This document shows positions 27,802 to 36,473 of a DNA stretch of 64,000 bases, piece after piece. Each line of letters begins with the position of its first letter. Position 1 is the stretch's first letter. The position numbers and the translations under genes are program-made. Source of the DNA: Bacillota bacterium (GTDB lineage: Bacteria > Bacillota > Clostridia > Saccharofermentanales > Saccharofermentanaceae); assembly GCA_023397475.1 (NCBI GenBank), contig JAEWUD010000044.1, forward strand, positions 62,001 to 126,000, read 5' to 3'. Below the pieces are notes generated by a model. That model was given only the letters and a program-made list of their open reading frames with translations. It did not search any database and was not told where the DNA came from.

Positions 27802-29235
27802 ATGCATTTCGAGAACATGGACATCGAAGATTTTATCCGGGAGGAAGAGATTCACGCGATTCTTGCGTCGGCGGCAAACGCCGGTGACGACGAGATCGCC
27901 CGCATCCTCGACAAGGCGGAGCGTTTCGAGGGACTTCGTCATGACGAGGTTGCCAAGCTTCTGAAGATGGATAACCGGCACCTGCCTCGACTTTTCGCGA
28001 TAGCGCGTAAGATCAAGGAGACGATCTACGGCAACCGTATCGTGATGTTCGCTCCGCTTTATATCAGCGATTATTGTGTTAATCGTTGTGCGTATTGCAG
28101 CTACAATGACTGTCATGATTTCGGCCGCAGACGGTTGACGATGGAGGAGATCCGTAAGGAAGTCATCGAGATTCAGCGCATGGGGCATAAGAGAATCGCG
28201 GTCGAGGCCGGCGAAGACGATGAGAATTGTCCGATTGAGTATGTCACGGATGCGTTGCGAGAAATCTACGCGACGATGTCCGATACCTCGGGCGAGATTC
28301 GTCGGGCGAACGTCAATATCGCCTCGACGACCGTCGAGAATTATCGCAAACTCAAAGCCGCGGGAATCGGCACGTATATACTTTTTCAAGAGACTTATCA
28401 CCGCCCGACCTACGAGAAATTCCATCTCGCCGGACCCAAGAGCAACTATGAGTACCATCTGACGGCGTTTGACCGGGCGCAGGCCGGAGGGATCGACGAT
28501 GTAGGCGCGGGCGTACTTTTCGGTCTGTATGATCCATTCTTCGAAGTTCTCGCGATGATGATTCATAATGAGCACATGGAGAAGGTCTGGGGCGTCGGGT
28601 TTCACACGATTTCCGTTCCGCGTATTCGCCCGGCCGACGGGGTGGATCTGCGATCCGTCTATCCGAATGTTCCGGACGACGAGACCTTCAAAAAAATCGT
28701 GGCGGTCATCCGTCTGGCCGTTCCGTATACCGGCATGATCATATCGACAAGGGAGACCGCTGCGATGCGAAAAGATCTTCTCGACTGCGGCATCACACAG
28801 ATGAGTGCCTGCAGTGCCGTCGGTGTCGGCGGATATGAAGCCGAGCGCGTACTCCGGGAAACCGGCGTCCGCGACGATACTCTGGTCGCTCAGTTTCAGA
28901 AGAATGATGACCGGTCGGCCGATGAGATTGTCACATGGCTGCTGTCCGAGGGTCTGATTCCATCATGGTGTACGGCATGTTATCGTTCCGGACGTACGGG
29001 AGACCGATTCATGTCGCTGGCACGATCCGGCGAGATCAAGCATGTCTGCCATCCGAACGCCCTGATGACGTTGACGGAGTATCTGGAAGACTATGCGTCG
29101 CCCGATGCTCACGCGATGGGAACGGCTCTCGTCGATCGGGAGATTGAATCGATTGCAGACGCGAAGGTTCGCGAGGCCGCCCGTGCGAATGTCGGGAAGA
29201 TACGCGAAAAGAAGAAACGCGACCTTTTCTTTTGA
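27802..29235 (+). CDS. hydG: [FeFe]-hydrogenase H-cluster radical SAM maturase HydG
   Basis: A 477-residue enzyme that cleaves tyrosine to give the CO and CN ligands of the H-cluster, releasing p-cresol. The radical SAM motif CVNRCAYC (residues 92-99) binds the first Fe-S cluster. The C-terminal motif CTAC (391-394) followed 22 residues later by a third cysteine (417) is the CX2CX22C site of the auxiliary cluster and separates HydG from ThiH and HydE. Length and both motifs are complete. AAAGGGGG lies upstream of the ATG. It follows the TM1266-like gene. hydF lies 5 kb away on the other strand, and neither hydE nor a hydrogenase is in the window. Confidence 0.97.
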   Translation: MHFENMDIEDFIREEEIHAILASAANAGDDEIARILDKAERFEGLRHDEVAKLLKMDNRHLPRLFAIARKIKETIYGNRIVMFAPLYISDYCVNRCAYCSYNDCHDFGRRRLTMEEIRKEVIEIQRMGHKRIAVEAGEDDENCPIEYVTDALREIYATMSDTSGEIRRANVNIASTTVENYRKLKAAGIGTYILFQETYHRPTYEKFHLAGPKSNYEYHLTAFDRAQAGGIDDVGAGVLFGLYDPFFEVLAMMIHNEHMEKVWGVGFHTISVPRIRPADGVDLRSVYPNVPDDETFKKIVAVIRLAVPYTGMIISTRETAAMRKDLLDCGITQMSACSAVGVGGYEAERVLRETGVRDDTLVAQFQKNDDRSADEIVTWLLSEGLIPSWCTACYRSGRTGDRFMSLARSGEIKHVCHPNALMTLTEYLEDYASPDAHAMGTALVDREIESIADAKVREAARANVGKIREKKKRDLFF

Positions 29236-29297
29236 CATGATAAACTCTCGAAACAAAATGTTCACAAATTATACATTTTTGTCACAATGAAACCATA

Positions 29298-29326
29298 TTG
29301 CAATAAAATTTTCCTTACTTTATGAT
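29298..29326 (+). promoter_or_regulatory. Promoter of the zinc-ribbon gene
   Basis: TTGCAA at 29298-29303, a 17-bp AT-rich spacer and TATGAT at 29321-29326. The start codon is 31 bases downstream of the -10 box. Confidence 0.6.
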
Positions 29327-29356
29327 GGAAACAACAGAAAAGAAGGGGGAATTATC

Positions 29357-29830
29357 ATGAGTTCTTGTCCGAGATGTGGATGCGCTACTGAGGTTAAGAC
29401 AGAGTATTGTACGCGATGTGGTCTTCGCATAGCACCGCCCGCCGACGATCATTCTTCGGAAGAAGAATATGTTCCCGGCATCATAATCGCGGCTCGGAAG
29501 AAGATGGAAGAAGCCGCCGCCCCCTCCTCTCCGGCACCGGATCCGTCAGGGACCTATCCCTTCGTCGAACGCAGGAAGCGTCCGCGCAACGATGTCGGGA
29601 AGAGAGAGAGTAAGGCCTACGATACGCGTCAGGGCGACAAGTTCTATTATGATTACATGGATCCCAATTATGTTCCCTCGCTGCTTGCCACTGCGCCACC
29701 GCCGCCCGCTCCTCTCGAGAATGCCGGCGTCCGTTCGAACTTCGTTGCTCCGTCAAGTACCGAATCAGAGACGGTGAAGAAACCCGAGGAGCAGGTTCCG
29801 ATATGGATGCGCCCCAAGAGACCGTTGTGA
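29357..29830 (+). CDS. Zinc-ribbon protein with disordered tail
   Basis: A 157-residue protein. An N-terminal zinc ribbon (SCPRCGCATEVKTEYCTRCG) matches those of the three proteins at 9.9-13.4 kb, but here no membrane helix or coiled coil follows. The remainder is rich in Pro, Ser, Ala and charged residues and probably disordered, with a short aromatic patch FYYDYMDPNY in the middle and IWMRPKRP at the C-terminus. GAAGGGGG lies upstream of the ATG. It has its own promoter and terminator. No function can be assigned. The shared ribbon suggests a common partner or origin with the other zinc-ribbon genes. Confidence 0.7.
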   Translation: MSSCPRCGCATEVKTEYCTRCGLRIAPPADDHSSEEEYVPGIIIAARKKMEEAAAPSSPAPDPSGTYPFVERRKRPRNDVGKRESKAYDTRQGDKFYYDYMDPNYVPSLLATAPPPPAPLENAGVRSNFVAPSSTESETVKKPEEQVPIWMRPKRPL

Positions 29831-29897
29831 GCAGCTCGCATTACTAGTAACTGGCGATAGGGTCAGTAGCAGATTGAAGAACAGAAATTGTCGTTAT

Positions 29898-29958
29898 GCT
29901 CCCCTTTCATGTTGAGGACGATGAAGAAATCGTCTGATATATGAAGGGGAGCTTTTTT
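29898..29958 (+). terminator. Two-part terminator after the zinc-ribbon gene
   Basis: Outer stem GCTCCCCTTTCAT / ATGAAGGGGAGC encloses a second hairpin GACGAT-GAAGAA-ATCGTC and is followed by TTTTTT. It lies 68 bp after the stop codon. Confidence 0.9.
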
Positions 29959-30013
29959 ATGTAGTAAGAGGTGAGAACCGGCAAAATATCGCTTGAATGA
30001 GATAAAGCTCGGA

Positions 30014-30317
30014 TTTAGGCTGTGATTTTCGAGTCGCGGAGTGATCTGACATGAGAAAATACAGCCTGAAACGAGAGAGTCTCAATCCCAGGCTGTATAC
30101 TCGCGTTGACGGAGCGAACGGGAACCGGAAAAACACAGCCTGAGAAGCCAGAATGACGACTTCAGGCTGTATATTGACACTATCGGAAGTATCGAAAGCC
30201 GGAAAAACACAGCCTAGAAAGGTCAGAACACGAATTTAGGCTGTGATTTTCACTTCGCAGAAGGTTGAGATAAGAAAAAACACAGCCTGGAATCGTAATT
30301 ACTCGGATTCAGGCTGT
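30014..30317. repeat. Tandem array of 36-bp palindromic elements (array A)
   Basis: Four complete 36-bp units start at 30061, 30135, 30209 and 30282, preceded by a half unit (TTTAGGCTGT at 30014-30023). Each begins ACAGCCT and ends AGGCTGT (9-10 bp inverted arms) around a variable core of about 17 bases. Units are separated by 37-38 bases, so the period is 73-74 bp. The separating segments are themselves loosely alike, often ending GGAAAAAC or starting GATTTTC. The array fills the gap between the zinc-ribbon gene terminator and ybaK; no gene is visible in it. The same family recurs at 37673-38074. Confidence 0.93.
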
Positions 30318-30550
30318 ATTCTAAACAGTGATGAGACGAGTCATGGAGGAATGCCGCCAAAAGATGTACATACGGAGCTTCACGCTGCATCGATTACCCA
30401 TTGGAGAAAAGTCCACACCATGGCCGTTATGCATCCGGCAATGTTTTGTCTGAAAGTCACCTTATGAACCAAACATTACTTGTGCCAATACAACATCTTC
30501 TTGACCGCGGCGTTATACTGATCTATGTAGTTATTGCTGGGAGGCTTACG

Positions 30551-31030
30551 ATGGCAAAGGAAACAAAAACCAACGCGATGCGCATGCTGGATGCAGCGGG
30601 TATCGCATATGAAACGATACAATATGAAGTCGATGAGAACGATCTGTCCGGTGTCCATGTCGCCGCGATCTGCGGATTGCCGGTCGAAGAGGTGTTCAAG
30701 ACGCTCGTTCTGAAGGGTGATCGCACCGGTTACTTAACCGCAATTATACCTGTCGCAGAAGAACTGGATCTCAAAGCCCTGGCAATTCTGTCCGGAAATA
30801 AGAAAACGGACATGATCCCGGTTAAGGACCTCTTGCCGTTGACCGGTTATATCCGCGGCGGCTGCTCGCCGATCGGTATGAAGAAGGCCTTCCCGACATT
30901 TATCGACGAGAGTTGCATCCTGGCCGACCGAATCAGTGTCAGTGCTGGCGTGCGGGGAACCCAGATCCTGATCGCCCCGGATGACCTGATATCATTTGTT
31001 TCCGCGACAACCGGGGAATTGATTCGATGA
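30551..31030 (+). CDS. ybaK: YbaK-type aminoacyl-tRNA deacylase
   Basis: A 159-residue editing enzyme of the YbaK/ProX family, which removes wrongly attached amino acids, typically from Cys-tRNA(Pro). The compact fold is recognisable by AICGLPVEEVFKTLVLKGDR (with the family's conserved K), AIIPVAEELDLKALA, and GYIRGGCSPIGMKKAFPTFI with the catalytic-site GGCSP. The ATG at 30551 follows GGGAGG by 6 bases; longer in-frame starts run back into the repeat region. TTGACC (30501) and TATGTA (30524) with a 17-bp spacer could be its promoter. It overlaps the flavoprotein gene by ATGA. Confidence 0.93.
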   Translation: MAKETKTNAMRMLDAAGIAYETIQYEVDENDLSGVHVAAICGLPVEEVFKTLVLKGDRTGYLTAIIPVAEELDLKALAILSGNKKTDMIPVKDLLPLTGYIRGGCSPIGMKKAFPTFIDESCILADRISVSAGVRGTQILIAPDDLISFVSATTGELIR

Positions 31031-32382
31031 GCGGCGGTACAGAAAATTCCATATTTCGAACAGCGAGCGGCGGCGGTTCGGCAGGCCGCAAAATTCGTAC
31101 GGTGATCATAGGCGGCGGGCCGGCCGGACTTTTCGCGGCAATAGCCGCAGCAGAGACGGGGACATCGGATGTCATTCTTCTGGAGAAGAACGGAGAACCC
31201 GGTCGCAAGCTTCGCATGACCGGCGGCGGTCGCTGTAATCTTACAAATAACAAGGATGTACGCGACTTCTCGCGCGGCGTCTTACAAGGGGCGAAGTTTC
31301 TGACAAAGGCGCTTTATGCGCTCGATCCGGAGGCGATCTGTCGGTGGTTTGAAGAGAACGGTGTTCCGCTGATCTCGCAAGAAGAGGATCGCGTTTTTCC
31401 CCGAAGCGATCGGGCGGACGAGGTCCTTCAGACTTTGATTTCGCGCGCGAAGGCACTCGGCGTCGTCTTCCGGCTGCGCGTTGCTGTGTTGGGGATCGAT
31501 GCTCTGCCGACCGGTGCTTTTCGCGTTCGAATGGAAGGGGAGACGATCGAGTGCGATTCTTGTGTCCTATGTACCGGGGGATTATCCTATCCGACGACCG
31601 GGTCGACCGGTGACGGACTTCGCATTGCCGGGGCGCTCGGTCAACCGCTTGTTGTGACACGGCCGGGACTTGCGCCGATTCGGCTTCGTGAGCAGGAGGT
31701 AGGGTCTTCCTATGATGCGCGAAAAAATTCGCAACCCGGCAGATCAACGGCCGTACCTTCCGGAATTGCTCTTCGGGACATCGGCCTTGTCTTATACGAG
31801 GGCGACACGGTTCTCTCGCGGACGCGGGGAGATTTGCTTTTTACTCATACGGGCGTATCCGGACCTGCAGTTCTTACGATCTCCCGCGATCTTCCCACGG
31901 AATCTGCGGCCTATTCGGGCGGAGACGTGCGACTTCGAATTGATCTTCTGCCATCATTAAAGGAGAGCGAACGTGACGAGAAGATTCTGCACCTCATATC
32001 GGAATTTCCGAACCGCAGTCTCCTTCGCGTCTTACGCGGCCTTGCTCCGGAAGCCTATCTTCGCAATCTTCTTGATCGAATCGGTCTTGAGGCAGATCGT
32101 GCGTGCCACGACATTCGACGAGAGGAACGAAAACTTCTGCGTGACGCGATTCACGGCTTGCGATTCACCGTCGCTGAACCGCCGTCCTATAAAGAGGCAA
32201 TGATTACCGCCGGCGGAGTCGACACTGCCTTTGTCGATCCGCGCACCATGGAGTCAAAATGTATTCCCGGGCTGTTTTTCGCCGGAGAGATTCTGGATAT
32301 TGACGCGATCACAGGCGGATATAATTTGCAAATCGCGTTCTCGACAGGATATCTTGCGGGGAGAGCCGCAGTAAGAATTTGA
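31027..32382 (+). CDS. NAD(P)/FAD-dependent oxidoreductase, HI0933/YhiN family
   Basis: A 451-residue flavoprotein. The N-terminal dinucleotide fold VIIGGGPAGLFAAIAAAE is followed by the family hallmark GRKLRMTGGGRCNLTN, a central GGLSYPTTGSTGDGLRIA, and the C-terminal FAD-closing motif DAITGGYNLQIAFSTGYLAG. These define the HI0933-like group (COG2081), whose members include BaiN, but most substrates are unknown. The first 20 residues before the fold are polar and poorly conserved in type, so the true start could be internal. It overlaps ybaK in an ATGA junction. The palindromic array C begins 85 bp after its stop codon. Confidence 0.93.
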   Translation: MSGGTENSIFRTASGGGSAGRKIRTVIIGGGPAGLFAAIAAAETGTSDVILLEKNGEPGRKLRMTGGGRCNLTNNKDVRDFSRGVLQGAKFLTKALYALDPEAICRWFEENGVPLISQEEDRVFPRSDRADEVLQTLISRAKALGVVFRLRVAVLGIDALPTGAFRVRMEGETIECDSCVLCTGGLSYPTTGSTGDGLRIAGALGQPLVVTRPGLAPIRLREQEVGSSYDARKNSQPGRSTAVPSGIALRDIGLVLYEGDTVLSRTRGDLLFTHTGVSGPAVLTISRDLPTESAAYSGGDVRLRIDLLPSLKESERDEKILHLISEFPNRSLLRVLRGLAPEAYLRNLLDRIGLEADRACHDIRREERKLLRDAIHGLRFTVAEPPSYKEAMITAGGVDTAFVDPRTMESKCIPGLFFAGEILDIDAITGGYNLQIAFSTGYLAGRAAVRI

Positions 32383-32466
32383 AAGTGCCACCCGGCAATC
32401 AGCACTTGTGAAACAGGCCGTCCCTTTGTTCTCGCGCTCGCGTCTAATGTCTATCTTATCATTGAG

Positions 32467-32806
32467 GCACATACGAAACAGGCTCTCATACGGGTTTTCG
32501 CATGTGCGCTAGCGATCCCAGAGCGGTTATTCGTCAATGATGCACATACGAAACAGGCTCTCGCACAGGTTTTCGTATGTGCGGCGAGCTCCTTGTGACG
32601 GTTATTCGTCAATGATGCACATACGAAACAGGCTCTCGCACAGGTTTTCGTATGTGCGCTAGCGATCCCAGTGCGGTTATTCGTCAATGATGCACATACG
32701 AAACAGGCTCTCGCACAGGTTTTCGTATGTGCGTCAGCGATCTCAGAGCGGTTATTTATCATTGATGCACATACGAAACAGGCTCCTTCACGGGTTTCGT
32801 ATGTGC
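32467..32806. repeat. Tandem array of 41-bp palindromic elements (array C)
   Basis: Five units start at 32467, 32542, 32617, 32692 and 32767, a strict 75-bp period. Each unit has 12-bp arms GCACATACGAAA / TTTCGTATGTGC around a 17-base loop containing CAGGCTCTCGCACAGG; the last unit is 40 bp. The 34-bp segments between units are also conserved (GCTAGCGATCCCAGAGCGG then TTATTCGTCAATGAT). A decayed copy lies near 32402. Array and spacers are thus one 75-bp tandem repeat, different in sequence from arrays A and B but alike in layout. Confidence 0.95.
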
Positions 32807-33166
32807 GCGGGCCATCCAGGCATTTGTTAGAGAATGTTATCTGAAAAGCGTTAACTATTTGCGACAGTATCTTGGTTTTGCTCTGACTGTTAAGCAGGTG
32901 ATTTGAGACAGTCCCTTGCCACGCCCTCTGAAGGTAAACATTCCGCATTGTGAGAACAATTTGTAGTGCCGTCGCCGGGCGTGCTCTTCTTGCGCAGAAG
33001 ACGCGAGGCGAGCTTTTTCATGTGGTGACAGTGCATGGGGAGCCTTTCTTGTGCACGAAAATACCCCGAACGACCGGTTTCGTCCACAAATCCCAATGAT
33101 GGCTGCGCACTTCTCTATATTACATGCTGTTAATTACTCGTTTATTGCTCGTTTGAGCAGGAAAAA
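32807..33166. other. Non-coding gap between array C and the MITE-like element
   Basis: About 360 bases without a convincing gene on either strand. TTTGAGACAGTCCC near 32903 resembles the ends of some insertion sequences, but no partner end was found. CGAGCTTTTTC near 33010 follows a GC-rich inverted segment and could be remnant terminator sequence. Confidence 0.4.
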
Positions 33167-33545
33167 GAGGCCGTTGCAAAATGAACTGTGCTCATGTTGA
33201 AGCAGTTTTTTCTAGCAAGAAGCTGAAATGAGCGCCACCTTCTGGGCTTATGGGCGAATAAACCCACTTCTCTCAATCTCGCCCATAATCGGAATCGATG
33301 GAGTCTATTCCTTATCATTTATCAATGATAACCACCAAAAAGGTGTGGAGTCACGATTTAATACTTCCATAACGAGAAAAACGTAATTCCTTATCAATGA
33401 TAATCACCAAAATAGAATGGCAGACGGATTTTTATACTACTTCGAGGTGTCGAAGACGAGCATTTCTCATTACAAAGTAGCGTCGCGTCGCGACTTATAA
33501 TCTGCGTCGGCTCCGCCGGCGCTCCTTCACTTTTGCAACAGCTCC
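33167..33545. mobile_element. MITE-like element with terminal inverted repeats
   Basis: The ends GAGGCCGTTGCAAAATGAA (33167-33185) and, inverted, GGAGCTGTTGCAAAAGTGAA (33526-33545) match at about 16 of 19 positions. The 379-bp interior has no transposase and contains two related segments with TTATCAATGATAA followed by CACCAAAA (about 33312 and 33391). No clear target-site duplication is visible. The length, lack of coding potential and inverted ends fit a non-autonomous element. Confidence 0.55.
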
Positions 33546-33590
33546 ATAGATTCGGTTTTCGATAACGTACGACGTGTGGGCGCTCTTGTC

Positions 33591-33971
33591 CTATTCTTCT
33601 TGCGGCGCGTTTGCGTAGGTTCCCTGATGGAATTGCATCTTCCAGATCCCGTCTTCGATCTTCCATAAAGAGACGCGCAGCGTGGTCTTGCGGCTCGGAT
33701 CGTCCTCGGTGTGCTTCACTACCTTATAGGTAGCGAGCGCGGAATCCTCGGACAGAAGGTGTAGCGCGAAATCCTGTATCTCCCAGTCGCCTTCCTTTTC
33801 CGGACCATGAGCGAAGGTATTGCCCTTATGATAATGGTAAACACTTCCGGAGCTGCCGTACTCATAGAACGAGTCACTTAAAATCTCTGAGATCTTCTCC
33901 GGAGACCGACGCACATCCGGGCGCAGAAGATCCTTCTCCTTTGCGTAAATAATCGCTTCGATCCCCGTCAT
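33591..33971 (-). CDS. SnoaL/DUF4440-like protein
   Basis: A 126-residue protein with the cone-shaped NTF2/SnoaL pattern: an N-terminal helix region (MTGIEAIIYAKEKDLLRPDV), EKISEILSDSFYEYGSSGSV, then alternating strands ending LRVSLWKIEDGIWKMQFHQG. This is the usual profile of DUF4440 proteins, often of unknown substrate. GGAGGGG lies 5 bases before the ATG at 33971; longer frames upstream of it have no site and run into the hydF 3' region. hydF lies 173 bp upstream on the same strand, but nothing links the two functionally. Confidence 0.82.
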   Translation of the reverse strand: MTGIEAIIYAKEKDLLRPDVRRSPEKISEILSDSFYEYGSSGSVYHYHKGNTFAHGPEKEGDWEIQDFALHLLSEDSALATYKVVKHTEDDPSRKTTLRVSLWKIEDGIWKMQFHQGTYANAPQEE

Positions 33972-34144
33972 GTCAATCCCCTCCGCTTTGTCAGTTCGAA
34001 CCGATTTTACCACAAATAACATAAAAAGAATCGTCCATGATAAAAAATACTTGATAAAAACGGTAAGATTGCCACAGTTTTCCGGAAGGATGAAGGCAAT
34101 GGGTCGCCTGTTATCCATGAAACCACGATGCACAGAAAATGGCC

Positions 34145-35359
34145 TTAAATTTCTCCGAACGGTTCGGTAACGCGGGGAAGGATTCCCTGCATATGTGCGA
34201 TCAGGACACCGTAATTCACAATCGGGACATCCAACGCGTCCGTGCTGCGGATGCGATAATGCATCTCCCGCTCGTTCAACATACAGCCGCCGCAATGGAC
34301 GACCAGACGATATTTCGACACATCGGCAGGATAGGAGCCTCCGCTCGTGAACGTGAATTTTGGTTCACAACCGGTGTACTCGCGAATCCAACGCGGCAGT
34401 TTTACCGTGCCGATATCGTCGCACTGTCGATGGTGCGTGCACCCTTCGGCGATGAGAATCTCATCCCCCTCGCGAATTTTGTCGAGGGCACGGGCTCCGG
34501 CGGTAAGAGAAGACAATTCGCCCTTATACCGCGCGAAAAGTATCGAGAAGGACGTCAAAGGCACGTCTCTCGGTGTGATCTTGGACACGAGGGCAAAAGC
34601 CTGGGAATCGGTAATGACGAGCGCCGGCTTCTGCCGCAAACCATCGAGCGTCGCGGCGAGTTCGGTCTCCCGGGTGACGATGGAGATCGCTCCGGCTTCA
34701 AGGACGTCGCGGATCACCTGCTGCTGTGGGAGGATCAGCCGGCCCTTGGGTGCGGCGGAGTCAATCGGTACGACGAGAACGACGAGGTCTCCTACCGAGA
34801 GCAGGTCGCGAACCAGAGTCTTTTCGCGTCCGCGATCCGGAAGGCTCTCGATCAAGGCCTGCTTTAAGGCACCGATACCGTCGCCGGTGACACCGGATGC
34901 GGCGATTACCGGGATGCCGAGGGATCGGGAGATCTCCCGCGTCGATTCCGCTGAGGGAGCCTCGGTAAGGTCCGTCTTGTTGAGGACCAGAATTGCGGGA
35001 ATCTTGCGCTCACGGATCTTCGTGAGAATTTCCTTCTCGAAATCGCCGACACCTACGCGGATGTCCGCCACGACGATCGCCGCGTCCGTCTTCTCAAGAA
35101 CGGATTGGGCTCGTTCGACGCGCATGCGGCCGAGGTCTCCGACGTCATCGAGACCGGGCGTGTCAATGACGACCACGGGGCCGATCGGAAGAATCTCCAT
35201 TGCCTTATAGACCGGATCTGTCGTCGTGCCGGCGACATCCGACACGATCGAGATGGTCTGTCCGGTAAGGGCGTTGATCAGGCTGGATTTGCCGGCGTTT
35301 CTCCGGCCGAAAAGGGCGATATGCACGCGCTCACCGCGCGGAGTCTCGTTCATGCTCAT
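34145..35359 (-). CDS. hydF: [FeFe]-hydrogenase maturation GTPase HydF
   Basis: A 404-residue scaffold protein that assembles the di-iron subcluster and passes it to the hydrogenase. The N-terminal GTPase domain shows IALFGRRNAGKSSLINALTG, GTTTDPVYKAMEI, DTPGLDDVGD and NKTDL. The C-terminal domain carries the cluster-binding pattern CxH (CTHH) followed about 50 residues later by HCGGC, the HydF signature CxHx(46-53)HCxxC. Two ATGs (35359 and 35353) are possible starts, with a weak GGGAAAG upstream; a TTG at 35383 is less likely. It is transcribed opposite to hydG, 5 kb away, so the maturation genes are split here. Confidence 0.96.
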   Translation of the reverse strand: MSMNETPRGERVHIALFGRRNAGKSSLINALTGQTISIVSDVAGTTTDPVYKAMEILPIGPVVVIDTPGLDDVGDLGRMRVERAQSVLEKTDAAIVVADIRVGVGDFEKEILTKIRERKIPAILVLNKTDLTEAPSAESTREISRSLGIPVIAASGVTGDGIGALKQALIESLPDRGREKTLVRDLLSVGDLVVLVVPIDSAAPKGRLILPQQQVIRDVLEAGAISIVTRETELAATLDGLRQKPALVITDSQAFALVSKITPRDVPLTSFSILFARYKGELSSLTAGARALDKIREGDEILIAEGCTHHRQCDDIGTVKLPRWIREYTGCEPKFTFTSGGSYPADVSKYRLVVHCGGCMLNEREMHYRIRSTDALDVPIVNYGVLIAHMQGILPRVTEPFGEI

Positions 35360-35580
35360 AGATGTCACACTTTCCCGGCCCAAGGCCTGTTGTTATAGGA
35401 ATATTATCGCATAGTGAATTCCTAGAGAAAAGCTGTGAAATTGACGAAAAAAGCAACGAAATGCCACGAAGATCTATCGTCGGAAAGACGTCTTTGCAAA
35501 GCCTTGAAAAAAGACAAACAATCGGTTATTTTTGACAAATAGAATGACGAAACAATTCTTTTCGAGAAGGCAGGTTCCCG

Positions 35581-35964
35581 ATGCAGAAGACAAAAGTGAA
35601 GAGCAAATGGTCGGGCGGCGAGGTCGGCGCACTGGTTGCCGCATTGATCGGCACGGCGTGGACGCTCATAGAGGCCGGATTTATTATCCTGATGTGGTTT
35701 CTCCAGTACATCACCTACCTGATCTTCAAGGACGGTATGCTCGACGGCGGAGGGCCGGCTCGTTTTCCGGACTTCGGGGAGCATCTCGCATTTATGTCCA
35801 GCATACCACTCGATCACGATGTGGACATACCTATGGCACCATTCTATCTAACGGGCGTTGTCCTGATGGTCGCCGGATTCGTGGTGTTTTTTGTTCTTCG
35901 GAGGAGAAGAATTCGCAAATTATCTGTTATTCTGAAAGAAACAAATGACGGAGGGAATGTATGA
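35581..35964 (+). CDS. Small membrane protein of unknown function
   Basis: A 127-residue protein with three predicted membrane helices: two close together (GALVAALIGTAWTLIEAGFI and LMWFLQYITYLIF) and a C-terminal one (LTGVVLMVAGFVVFFVL) followed by a basic stop RRRRIRK. A polar loop of about 35 residues lies outside. I do not recognise a family. AGAAGGCAGG lies upstream of the ATG, and TTGACA at 35532 could be a -35 element, though the -10 is poor. It overlaps the dCMP deaminase gene by ATGA, so they are co-translated; no functional link is apparent. Confidence 0.75.
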   Translation: MQKTKVKSKWSGGEVGALVAALIGTAWTLIEAGFIILMWFLQYITYLIFKDGMLDGGGPARFPDFGEHLAFMSSIPLDHDVDIPMAPFYLTGVVLMVAGFVVFFVLRRRRIRKLSVILKETNDGGNV

Positions 35965-36440
35965 AGAGACAGGATTACATCAGTTGGGACGAATACTTCA
36001 TGGGCATCGCGTTGATGTCCGCCTTGCGCAGCAAAGACCCGGGAACCCAGGTTGGCGCGTGCATTATCAGTCCCGAGAAGCGGATCCTGACTGTCGGCTA
36101 TAACGGGATGCCGAGCGGCTGTTCGGATGACGAGTTCCCATGGGAGCGCGAGGGCGACCCGTTAGAGACCAAATATCTCTTCGTCTGCCACGCCGAAATG
36201 AACGCGATCCTCAACAGCGGTCACAGTGATCTGCGGGGCAGCACCGTATATACGACTCTCTTCCCCTGCGCCGAATGCACCAAGGCGATGATTCAGAAGG
36301 GCATTCGCGAGATTGTCTATCTGTCCGACAAATATGCGGGCGAGGACCTCTTCGTCGCGGCGAAGAAAATGCTCGACGCGGCGGGGGTTATCTATCGCCC
36401 GTACACACCGACGGGAAGAAAGCTGGAAATTACGGTCTGA
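35961..36440 (+). CDS. Deoxycytidylate (dCMP) deaminase family protein
   Basis: A 159-residue zinc enzyme of the cytidine/deoxycytidylate deaminase fold. The zinc ligands are visible as CHAEMNAI (His with catalytic Glu) and PCAECTKAMIQ (two Cys). The start SWDEYFMGIALMSALRSKDP and VGYNGMPSGCSDDEFPW are typical of dCMP deaminase/ComEB-like proteins, which convert dCMP to dUMP for thymidylate synthesis. Length fits the family. It shares an ATGA junction with the membrane-protein gene and is followed by a strong terminator between convergent genes. Confidence 0.93.
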   Translation: MKRQDYISWDEYFMGIALMSALRSKDPGTQVGACIISPEKRILTVGYNGMPSGCSDDEFPWEREGDPLETKYLFVCHAEMNAILNSGHSDLRGSTVYTTLFPCAECTKAMIQKGIREIVYLSDKYAGEDLFVAAKKMLDAAGVIYRPYTPTGRKLEITV

Positions 36441-36473
36441 GCTTGACTATCCATACAAGCGAAATAAGATAAG

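Noticed and set aside
32903..32918. TTTGAGACAGTCCC as an insertion sequence end
   Set aside because: There is no matching second end or transposase, so a 14-base resemblance is too little to call an element.
32451..32948. A minus-strand frame of 165 codons with a 25-residue repeat rich in Cys and Thr
   Set aside because: It arises because array C has a 75-bp period, divisible by three. It has no ribosome site and lies on palindromic DNA.
33591..34295. A longer 234-residue version of the SnoaL-like protein
   Set aside because: The extra N-terminal part overlaps the end of hydF and has no ribosome site; GGAGGGG marks the start at 33971.
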